From a virus: a DNA stretch of 64,000 nucleotides. Made by a program: the position numbers and the translations under genes. The stretch spans positions 1 through 64,000 of the IMG/VR virus record IMGVR_UViG_3300042938_002732; one strand, written 5' to 3'. The notes beneath the pieces were generated by a model, which worked only from the letters and a program-made list of their open reading frames with translations, was not told the origin of the DNA and did not search any database. Positions 23,990-30,226 of this stretch are shown in pieces (the first letter of the stretch is position 1; every line of letters starts with the position of its first letter).

Positions 23990-24883
23990 ATGATGAACCG
24001 CAGAGACCAGGAGATGTTATCTCCTATTTCAGAATTTAAGAGATCGGCTCGGGAGAGCGAAGCAGCGTTTTTAGATCGCCTCCAGCGTGCTGGCATGCAG
24101 GAAAAAATCCGCATGGATAGTGCCAGGCAGAGGTTGCATGACCAGAGTTATGCATATCCGGCAGCGGGCCTCGGTGCGGGTGCAGGACTCGGCGCGGGCG
24201 CATTGGCGACATTGCCCTTTATTAAGAAGCTCCCTAAGGGGGGGCGTGGCGCAGGAATCCCATTGGCAGTAGGGATGGGGCTATCTGGAAGTCTTATTGG
24301 CGCGCTTGGCGGAATGGAAGTCGGCGGGCGGATTCGTAAGAATAAAGACAAAAATCTCTCCGCAAATCTCAAGCCTGCTCTCCGCGAGTTGGCTGCTCGT
24401 AGTGAGCAGATCACGGAATTCGCCCTGGTGCGGGATGCCAGTGGTCGCTATGTCGAGGTCGAGGAAGGCGGCGGGGGGTTCCCTGTCGGTGGAGCGATCA
24501 AGGCTGGTGTCGGCGCTGCCGCTCTCGGTGGAGCAGGCTACGGAGCCTATCGCGGCCATAAGTCGGTGATGGGCCAGTTTGGAACTTTCGGGCCAATGGA
24601 GGCTGGTAAAAACCGCGTTGTCGAAGCCTACAAAGGTGCTGGCGCTGCGGGTTGGAGCGCCGCTAAGACCGGCGGGCAGGCTGGCCTCGATTCCTTCAGA
24701 GCTGCTGGGCAGGGGGCGATGAATTCGGCTCAAGCCGCCGGAGCTGCTGTCGGGTCTGCTGCTCAGACCGCTGCTGCTGGGGTCGGGAATGCTGCCCAAT
24801 CTGGCATGAACACCGCTAAGAAATCTGGCCTTGGTAGACGCATTCGTGGCGCGCTCGTTGGAGCCGCCCGCTGGATGAAATAA
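23990..24883 (+). CDS. Cargo-type protein with SANLKPALRELA leader
   Basis: The 297-residue product starts at ATG 23990 after GAAAGGA. It has three processing-like sites: ISEFK (24026-24040) near the N-terminus, SANLKPALRELA (LRELA 24380-24394) and ITEFA (24410-24424). Each is followed by Ala/Gly membrane-type sequence (GLGAGAGLGAGALATLPF, GGAIKAGVGAAALGGAGY). The C-terminal 80 residues are Ala/Gly/Gln repeats with a basic end. It belongs to the same system as the genes before the protease but uses a second leader subtype. Confidence 0.65.
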   Translation: MMNRRDQEMLSPISEFKRSARESEAAFLDRLQRAGMQEKIRMDSARQRLHDQSYAYPAAGLGAGAGLGAGALATLPFIKKLPKGGRGAGIPLAVGMGLSGSLIGALGGMEVGGRIRKNKDKNLSANLKPALRELAARSEQITEFALVRDASGRYVEVEEGGGGFPVGGAIKAGVGAAALGGAGYGAYRGHKSVMGQFGTFGPMEAGKNRVVEAYKGAGAAGWSAAKTGGQAGLDSFRAAGQGAMNSAQAAGAAVGSAAQTAAAGVGNAAQSGMNTAKKSGLGRRIRGALVGAARWMK

Positions 24884-24891
24884 CTTCAAAC

Positions 24892-24962
24892 TGCAGGATG
24901 GAGAAACGGTATCTCACGAGGCCCATAACCTTGCGTTCCGGGTTCGATTCCCGGTCCTGCTA
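24892..24962 (+). tRNA. tRNA-Met (CAT), possibly Ile2
   Basis: The sequence folds as a full cloverleaf. D stem GAGA/TCTC, anticodon stem CGAGG/CCTTG with loop CCCATAA (anticodon CAT at 24924-24926), T stem CCGGG/CCCGG with loop TTCGATT, and an acceptor stem with six good pairs and a T1-T72 mismatch. The 3' CCA is not encoded. The anticodon stem lacks the three G-C pairs of an initiator, so elongator Met or lysidine-modified Ile2 is likely. Confidence 0.85.
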
Positions 24963-24986
24963 ATTTTCCACACCACCACAACCGCT

Positions 24987-25018
24987 GGCAGACCGGCTTA
25001 AAGTCTGCCTCTTTTTTT
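24987..25018 (+). terminator. Intrinsic terminator after the tRNA
   Basis: GGCAGAC (24987-24993) pairs with GTCTGCC (25003-25009), followed by TCTTTTTTT. It ends the tRNA transcript; the next start codon is directly after the T-tract. Confidence 0.8.
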
Positions 25019-26965
25019 ATGAAAAAACTGCACATTCCTTTGAAGGGTCATCGTTGGCATGGGAGCTCTGATGAGTCTTTGAGATATATTATGAAAGATG
25101 CGGATGAGGCTCGCCAGGCTGTAAGATCGCATGGGACTCTCCAAGGAGCCCAGGCCGCCCTCAAGTATGAGGATCAAATCAATGATGCCTCCACAATTCT
25201 TGGCTGGCGCCGACGGAATCCAAGTTGGCAGAAGCCAGTAAACCTTTCCGCCAACCTCAAGCCCGCCTTGCGCGAGCTGGCGGCCAGTAGTGAACAAATA
25301 AGCCCTACTGAAGCACGCAAGAGAATGCTCAGATACAACCTGCAAAAGTCGATTGATAAAAGCGGCGATGCCATGACGACGCCTGGCCTGTTGCTTGGAG
25401 GTATCACTGGAGCTGGTATCGCAGCTCGCCGAGGAAATGTTCGCGGCGCTCTTGCTGGTGCCGCCATCGGCGCTCCTCTCGGTATGGTGGGATTGCGTAT
25501 GACGGGGCGCTTGGAGGAAAAGCGTCGGTTAGCCGGGATGCTGCAGCCAACGGAAAAGAAGCTCTCTGCTTTTCATGGGAAGCTTCGCGAATTTGCAGGC
25601 GGGTATATGAACACTTCGCAGGGGGTCGTGAAGGAGGAGAGCGTGGGCGGTCACTTGAGGCGTCATGCAGGGGCTTATGTCGGAACGGCGCTGGCCCCTG
25701 TGCTGGGAACTGGAATCGGCGCGCTGATCGATGCCGCGCGCAAAAGGTCGAACTTGATCAAGACTTCCGATGAAAGCGTGGTGTCGGCAAGGACTGCAGC
25801 GGCGCTGGGTGGCCGTGAACGGCTCATGTCCGCCAACCTCAAGCCCGCCTTGCGCGAGCTGGCTTTGGTAAGGGATGCCAATGGGCAGCTTGTCGAAGAT
25901 GGGAATAATGGAGGCAGCGGGTTTAAGACGGCTGCTAAGGTCGGGCTTGGCGCTGCTGGAGTTGCTGGCGGGGCTGTGCTTGGAACGAGATATTATCACG
26001 CAAACAAGGCCGTTCAGGAAGCGGGCGGCTGGAGAAAAAATTGGTCTGATCTTTCAAAAATGAGTCAAGCTGGTGACGCCCAGGGGATGATGGATTGGTC
26101 TAAAAACATAAGCGCCACCGCTCAAAACAGTGCTCGGCAGGGATGGATGGGGAAGCTGGGCAAGGTCGGAAATGTCTTAACAAAATTCTCAGCCAACCTC
26201 AAGCCTGCCTTGCGCGAGCTTGCTGCTCGCAGTGGGCGGATCTTGGAGTTTGGCGATGGCGAGGCCAATGAAGCGGTGATTGCGGCTTTGAAGGCTGTGG
26301 CGAGTGCGGATGAGTCGCCAGCGCAGCGGTCGATGCTGCTCAAGCAGGGGCTCATCGAGATGGTGAAGGGCCAAGTGGTCATCACCGAGCGCGGCTACGA
26401 GATGATGCAGAAGGCAGGCGTGCCGCCGAAACTGACTCCCGAGGAACGCCGCGAGGAAATCGCGGAGTCAAGCGGGGCGAAGCGGGAGTTTGCGCGGGGG
26501 GATTATCTCTTGAAAGCAAGGAAGTGGGCATCAAATGAAGCGCTTATGGGGAGGATGCCTTTGACGCGAGGGAGTTCTCTCAACCCTTTTGCGCCGATGC
26601 CTCCAGCGCCAATTCGTAAGGGGGGCACGCAAAAGAGGGCTGCTGCTTGGCTGCGCAGCGTGAAGAAGGAGCTTTCGAGGATTGAGTTTGCGCGGGGGGA
26701 TTATGCGATTCCGGCGCTGAAGAAGATTTATCGGAATGGAGGTCCCTTGCGAGGGCTGAAAAGCGGGCGTGTCGGCGTAGAGTCATCTCTGCGCGGGGAC
26801 CCGGTTGGCATTCTAAAAGATCGCGCCGATGCCAAATTCGCCTCGCGCATTGACCCGGCAGGTGAACTTCACGGTGCGGGTCATCACATGACAGTAAACC
26901 GCAAGTGGGCCGCAGCAACTATTCGGGATGTTCGTAGCTTGCGTCCTGAATGGCTGCGAGCGTAA
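25019..26965 (+). CDS. Modular cargo polyprotein, SANLKPALRELA subtype
   Basis: The 648-residue product has three copies of SANLKPALRELA (LRELA at 25268, 25850 and 26210). It also has LREFA (25583), ILEFG (26240), KREFA (26480) and RIEFA (26678). The segments between carry Ala/Gly hydrophobic stretches (LLLGGITGAGIAARRG, VGTALAPVLGTGIGALI, VGLGAAGVAGGAVLGT) or short globular pieces. The last sites lead into RGDYLLKARKW and RGDYAIPALKK, which echo the duplicated modules of gene 8636. The start codon abuts the tRNA terminator, so the transcript source is unclear. Confidence 0.65.
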   Translation: MKKLHIPLKGHRWHGSSDESLRYIMKDADEARQAVRSHGTLQGAQAALKYEDQINDASTILGWRRRNPSWQKPVNLSANLKPALRELAASSEQISPTEARKRMLRYNLQKSIDKSGDAMTTPGLLLGGITGAGIAARRGNVRGALAGAAIGAPLGMVGLRMTGRLEEKRRLAGMLQPTEKKLSAFHGKLREFAGGYMNTSQGVVKEESVGGHLRRHAGAYVGTALAPVLGTGIGALIDAARKRSNLIKTSDESVVSARTAAALGGRERLMSANLKPALRELALVRDANGQLVEDGNNGGSGFKTAAKVGLGAAGVAGGAVLGTRYYHANKAVQEAGGWRKNWSDLSKMSQAGDAQGMMDWSKNISATAQNSARQGWMGKLGKVGNVLTKFSANLKPALRELAARSGRILEFGDGEANEAVIAALKAVASADESPAQRSMLLKQGLIEMVKGQVVITERGYEMMQKAGVPPKLTPEERREEIAESSGAKREFARGDYLLKARKWASNEALMGRMPLTRGSSLNPFAPMPPAPIRKGGTQKRAAAWLRSVKKELSRIEFARGDYAIPALKKIYRNGGPLRGLKSGRVGVESSLRGDPVGILKDRADAKFASRIDPAGELHGAGHHMTVNRKWAAATIRDVRSLRPEWLRA

Positions 26966-27125
26966 TTCATCCGGCGGGGCAGCGAGGGCACTGCGCCACT
27001 CAGTCGTAGCCTGGGGCGGGTCGATGTTCGGTCGGCCCTGACTTGCTGAAAAAGTGCAAGGAAGCGCATCGGGCAGGTGAGCGACCTGGCCCCCGTCGGA
27101 CCTTTTGTTGACCTGTTGGCTTGAT
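26966..27125. other. Non-coding stretch with a weak terminator-like hairpin
   Basis: No ORF is supported. GGGCAGGT (27071-27078) pairs with ACCTGGCCC (27084-27092) with one bulge, and CCTTTT follows nine bases later. A GTTGAC at 27107-27112 precedes an immediate ATG-TGA start-stop at 27124. Confidence 0.45.
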
Positions 27126-27267
27126 GTGAGGCGAAGCCTGGAGTCAGGCGGCGAGCGGGGAGCCTTGAAACCCGTATCCTAAAAAGGAATCACCACCCAA
27201 GCGGCAACACACGGGGCCGCTACTGAAACCGTGATCCGGAGTCACGCCCGGACGCCTCACTTTTTTT
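27126..27267 (+). ncRNA. Candidate structured RNA with closing stem and T-tract
   Basis: GTGAGGCG (27126-27133) pairs with CGCCTCAC (27253-27260), and seven T follow. Enclosed hairpins are GCCTG/CAGGC (27136-27149), TCCT/AGGA (27177-27188), GCGGC/GCCGC (27201-27220) and CGTGA/TCACG (27230-27246). A competing TCCGG/CCGGA pairing (27235-27239, 27248-27252) may form the terminator. This looks like a small RNA or a cis-regulatory element before the SSB gene. It matches no class that I can name. Confidence 0.5.
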
Positions 27268-27308
27268 GTCGGAAAAACGCATACATTTTCCCGACAAAAC
27301 TCCTGCTC

Positions 27309-27314
27309 GTTGAC
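27309..27314 (+). promoter_or_regulatory. GTTGAC start-associated box (SSB gene)
   Basis: The box ends 17 nt before ATG 27332. Confidence 0.6.
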
Positions 27315-27331
27315 CTGTCGCGGCGGGGCGT

Positions 27332-27772
27332 ATGGCAAATGTAAACAAGGTGATATTGATCGGGAATGTGACGCGGGATGTGGAGGTAAAGTCCACGCCG
27401 AAGGGAACGGCTGTGGCAGGCATCACGCTGGCGGTGAATCGCAGCTACAAGACGGACTCGGGCGAGAAGCGCGAGGAGACGACTTTTGTGGATGTGGAGT
27501 TGTGGGGGCGTGTCGCGGAGATCGCAGGCGAGTATGTGAAGAAGGGGAATCCGCTCTACGTCGAGGGTCGGCTCAAGCAGGATTCCTGGGAGGACAAGGA
27601 ATCGGGCCAGAAACGCACGAAGCTGAAGGTGGTGGCGGAAAACATCCAGCTTCTGGGTTCGCGCCAGGGCGCGGCGAAGGCCACTCCTCCACCCCTGGAG
27701 GACAAGGTGCCTTCCGTGATGCCGCCCGCAGAGACGGAGAGGGAATTCCCGCCTGATGACATCCCGTTCTGA
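27332..27772 (+). CDS. ssb: Single-stranded DNA-binding protein
   Basis: The 146-residue product has the bacterial SSB OB-fold from the start (MANVNKVILIGNVTRDVEV), then NRSYKTDSGEKREETTFVDV and LYVEGRLK. A proline-rich linker ends in the acidic tip DDIPF used to recruit replication and repair proteins. It coats ssDNA as a tetramer in the cytoplasm. The position between capsid and tail genes, rather than with replication genes, is odd. Confidence 0.95.
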   Translation: MANVNKVILIGNVTRDVEVKSTPKGTAVAGITLAVNRSYKTDSGEKREETTFVDVELWGRVAEIAGEYVKKGNPLYVEGRLKQDSWEDKESGQKRTKLKVVAENIQLLGSRQGAAKATPPPLEDKVPSVMPPAETEREFPPDDIPF

Positions 27773-27776
27773 GTCA

Positions 27777-27782
27777 GTTGAC
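27777..27782 (+). promoter_or_regulatory. GTTGAC start-associated box (leader peptide 27800)
   Basis: The box ends exactly 17 nt before ATG 27800, not before the larger gene's ATG at 27835. Confidence 0.55.
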
Positions 27783-27799
27783 CTGAGCGGAGGGGCATT

Positions 27800-27832
27800 A
27801 TGGAAAATGTTTTTTTACTGTCGGGTGAATAG
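27800..27832 (+). CDS. Ten-residue leader peptide MENVFLLSGE
   Basis: The ORF is placed exactly like a real gene behind a GTTGAC box. It stops at TAG 27830-27832, two bases before the next ATG at 27835. Such a layout would feed ribosomes to the downstream gene by re-initiation. A run of seven T lies inside it. Whether the peptide itself matters is unknown. Confidence 0.45.
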   Translation: MENVFLLSGE

Positions 27833-27834
27833 CC

Positions 27835-28161
27835 ATGGCCTTCGACGATTCATTCGCGCTGTCTGATGCGGTGGCTTTTGTGGAGATGGGTGCGCCGGTG
27901 GCGATCAATGGCACGCAGATCATGGCGATCCGGCAGCCGAACGAGATCACCAGCACGGCGGCGGACGGCGGTTTCGCCCGCGACGACTCGGCGAAGTTTG
28001 AGATATCGCTCTCGGATTTTACGCAGTTTGCCGTGAAGGTGGGCGCGAAGGTCGTGCAGGGCACGGAGAGTTGGCGCGTCGGCGCGGTGCGGCGGCGTGG
28101 CGGCACGGTGGATCTTGTGTGTATGAGCACGAGCGGCCAGTCGGGCCGTGGGGAATTTTAA
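27835..28161 (+). CDS. Putative head-tail connector protein
   Basis: The 108-residue product starts MAFDDSFALSDAVAFVEMG and has a beta-rich body (FEISLSDFTQFAVKVGAK, WRVGAVRRRGGTVDLVC). Size, fold impression and place after the capsid genes match small head-completion or stopper proteins. I do not recognise a specific family. Confidence 0.55.
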   Translation: MAFDDSFALSDAVAFVEMGAPVAINGTQIMAIRQPNEITSTAADGGFARDDSAKFEISLSDFTQFAVKVGAKVVQGTESWRVGAVRRRGGTVDLVCMSTSGQSGRGEF

Positions 28162-28164
28162 TTT

Positions 28165-28572
28165 ATGGATGAGGTTTTAGGAGCTTTGGAGACGGAGATC
28201 GCCGCGCTTTTCATCGCGGACAATGTGGTGGACTGCCCCGTGCTGGAGGGCGGGGCCACGGGCGACCGCCCCGACGAGTATGTGAGCGTCGTGAGCATGG
28301 AGGCGGAATACCGCGCGGGCAACGCCTACCTGGTGGAGATGGAATTCCGCTCGGTCGTGCCGCTGGATGACATAGGCGCGGTGCATCGGCAGAAGCTCCG
28401 CTTCCGCCAGATGGTGGACTATATCAACGCCCCCGCCTCCCCCTTGCGCGCCTACGAGAGCCCGACGCTTATGATCCACGGCTTGGTGATGCGAACCTTA
28501 TCGAGCAAGACCGGCGAGCGCAGCCGCGCCGAGATCGCCCGGGTCCGCTTCGGGGCCTCGGCGCTGCATTAG
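28165..28572 (+). CDS. Putative tail completion/terminator protein
   Basis: The 135-residue product begins MDEVLGALETEIAALF and has the alternating strand-helix pattern of tail terminator (lambda U-like) proteins: a long helix followed by strands such as YRAGNAYLVEMEFRSVVP. It follows the connector candidate and precedes two tube-like proteins, which supports this. The assignment is positional. Confidence 0.5.
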   Translation: MDEVLGALETEIAALFIADNVVDCPVLEGGATGDRPDEYVSVVSMEAEYRAGNAYLVEMEFRSVVPLDDIGAVHRQKLRFRQMVDYINAPASPLRAYESPTLMIHGLVMRTLSSKTGERSRAEIARVRFGASALH

Positions 28573-28577
28573 TTGAC
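28572..28577 (+). promoter_or_regulatory. GTTGAC at non-standard distance (gene 28610)
   Basis: Here the hexamer lies 32 nt before the ATG, and a normal AAGGA site takes over near 28598-28602. It is the one clear exception to the spacing rule. Confidence 0.35.
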
Positions 28578-28609
28578 GGCTGGCAGGAGGGGGAAAAGAA
28601 GGATTTTTT

Positions 28610-28945
28610 ATGGCACTAAAATTAGCATCAGGATCAGACCAGCTTAAGTTTGGCACGAAAGCCGGTGGGGGGCTTGACTTGGATACTCTCAGCCGCTCCA
28701 CGCAGAAGAAATACGGCTCCGAGGTGGAGATCGTAAAGGGTAATGGCGAGGTTAATGACGTGATCTACTCGGGTGCGGAAAATACCATTACCGAAACCAA
28801 GATTATAGACTCTATCACTTTTCCCGCTGAAAAGATTGGTGACGGGACTCTTAATAGTGGCGGGATTATAACTCGTATCTCCCTACAGGCCTCAAATGAG
28901 GATCTGGTGCGTGTGGAGACAGAAAAACTGGAAATTGACATTTAA
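28610..28945 (+). CDS. Putative tail tube-like protein A
   Basis: The 111-residue product begins MALKLASGSDQLKFG and is beta-rich (DSITFPAEKIGDGTLNSGGII). It may be a tail tube or tube-associated protein, judged by position between the completion protein and the tape-measure region. A good AAGGA ribosome site precedes the ATG. No family motif is visible. Confidence 0.45.
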   Translation: MALKLASGSDQLKFGTKAGGGLDLDTLSRSTQKKYGSEVEIVKGNGEVNDVIYSGAENTITETKIIDSITFPAEKIGDGTLNSGGIITRISLQASNEDLVRVETEKLEIDI

Positions 28946-28957
28946 GGAGAAAATATT

Positions 28958-29314
28958 ATGGCACTCATGCTACTATCTGGTGGAACATTTGACGGCATCA
29001 CTGCTAGTGACGCCGTGCAGGTTGGGATCACGCACATCACGCAGGCCTCGGTCGAAAAAAGCGCAGGCACGGTGGTGCGCGCTAAGAATGGGGGGGGCGA
29101 GGTTAGGGCCGTGCTGACGGGCAAGGAGATTATTACGATGAATGTGAGCGGTTACTCGACCAATGCGGACGGTGCAGCGTTGGGTGCTGATATCAAAGTG
29201 GCGAATATTACTGGAAAAGTCATTTCTTCGAGTATCGAGGCCACGGCAGAGGATTTCACCAAATTCTCGGCACAGGGCCGCGCGCTTTCGCTGACTAAGG
29301 ATGCGCTGACTTGA
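28958..29314 (+). CDS. Putative tail tube-like protein B
   Basis: The 118-residue product begins MALMLLSGGTFDGITASDAV and contains alternating strands (AVLTGKEIITMNVSGYS, VANITGKVISSSIEAT). AAGGAG at 28944-28949 precedes the start. It ends the gene block before a strong terminator, as expected for an abundant structural protein such as the tube subunit. Identity remains inferred. Confidence 0.5.
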   Translation: MALMLLSGGTFDGITASDAVQVGITHITQASVEKSAGTVVRAKNGGGEVRAVLTGKEIITMNVSGYSTNADGAALGADIKVANITGKVISSSIEATAEDFTKFSAQGRALSLTKDALT

Positions 29315-29346
29315 TCGCTTAAAAGAATCGCTGTTGTTTATCAAGG

Positions 29347-29376
29347 AAGCCCGCTGGTCTCCCAGCGGGCTTTTTT
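29347..29376 (+). terminator. Strong intrinsic terminator after tube-like genes
   Basis: AAGCCCGCTGG (29347-29357) pairs with CCAGCGGGCTT (29362-29372) around a 4-base loop; six T occupy 29371-29376. It separates the abundant structural genes from tail assembly genes. Confidence 0.92.
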
Positions 29377-29382
29377 GTTGAC
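29377..29382 (+). promoter_or_regulatory. GTTGAC start-associated box (gene 29399)
   Basis: The box ends 16 nt before ATG 29399 and directly follows the terminator T-tract. If the RNA ends there, a new transcript must start very close by. Confidence 0.6.
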
Positions 29383-29398
29383 TCGCCAAATCTGAGGC

Positions 29399-30202
29399 AT
29401 GAATGGTCAGCATTTTGTATTTGATGAGCGGTTTGCGGAGGCGTTTTTGCATGAGGGGCGTCCCGCGAGGGTTATGGGAATGCGGTTGCGGCCGTTTTCC
29501 TACTGGCACAAGGTGCAGTTGGAGTATGTGCAGAGCAAGGTGCTCTTGGGCGGTGCGGGATTGTGGGATGCGTGGGTGGCGGCAAAGGTGTGCGCGACTG
29601 AGTATCCGCAAAACGCGAGCTTCCGCAAAAGCTACTCGAATCTCTGGATGCTCTGCTGGCACGCGAGGTATGGCTGGCGCAGCGCGAAGCGCGAGATGGA
29701 GAAGCTCACGGCACACATCGCCGACTTTGCCAGCCCGCCGAAGCTCTGGAGTGGCAAGGGTAGCTCGAAAGTGCGGCTTGCCGAGGCGTTGGAGGAGATG
29801 GGCCGCCTCACAGGAGATGCTTCACTCCTGCAACGCGCCGCCGCGTGGCGCAACGACGCCGCGCTGGAGAAGGGCAAGCAACGCGATATCGATGACTCGA
29901 TCGAGCAAGTCGCGCTCTACATGAAGCAAGCCGGGCGCTCCGCCGAGGAGGCTTGGAATATGCCTATGGGCGCGCTCCTGTGGCTCAATGCCTGTTTCCT
30001 TAAAATGGAAGGCAGCGAGGTGGCGATCTGGACGCCGATGGATGAGCAGGTCTTCGAAGCGCACAAGCGCACCCGCTACCAAAACATCGCCAAGATCGCC
30101 GATGAGCTTCAGGCGGCGACGCCGATCCTGCCTCGCGACATGGCCTTTGCCCAAGCCTCTGTGCAGTATTGGGAGAAGGTGGTCGAGGCGCAGAAGGCGT
30201 AA
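29399..30202 (+). CDS. Putative tail assembly chaperone
   Basis: The 267-residue product is helical and charged, with FDERFAEAFLHEGRPARVMG at the N-terminus and several Trp-rich segments (SYSNLWMLCWHARYGW). It lies directly before the tape-measure gene, where tail assembly chaperones are coded. No frameshifted second product is apparent. The function is inferred from position. Confidence 0.5.
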   Translation: MNGQHFVFDERFAEAFLHEGRPARVMGMRLRPFSYWHKVQLEYVQSKVLLGGAGLWDAWVAAKVCATEYPQNASFRKSYSNLWMLCWHARYGWRSAKREMEKLTAHIADFASPPKLWSGKGSSKVRLAEALEEMGRLTGDASLLQRAAAWRNDAALEKGKQRDIDDSIEQVALYMKQAGRSAEEAWNMPMGALLWLNACFLKMEGSEVAIWTPMDEQVFEAHKRTRYQNIAKIADELQAATPILPRDMAFAQASVQYWEKVVEAQKA

Positions 30203-30203
30203 A

Positions 30204-30209
30204 GTTGAC
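30204..30209 (+). promoter_or_regulatory. GTTGAC start-associated box (tape-measure gene)
   Basis: The box ends 17 nt before ATG 30227. Confidence 0.6.
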
Positions 30210-30226
30210 CTTGCCGCCTCGGGGAT

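Noticed and set aside
27126-27260. Cobalamin riboswitch, from the GAAGCCTGGAGTCAGGC-like string
   Set aside because: The conserved core (GGGAA, GGTGAAAATCC and B12-box sequence) is missing, and the downstream gene is SSB.
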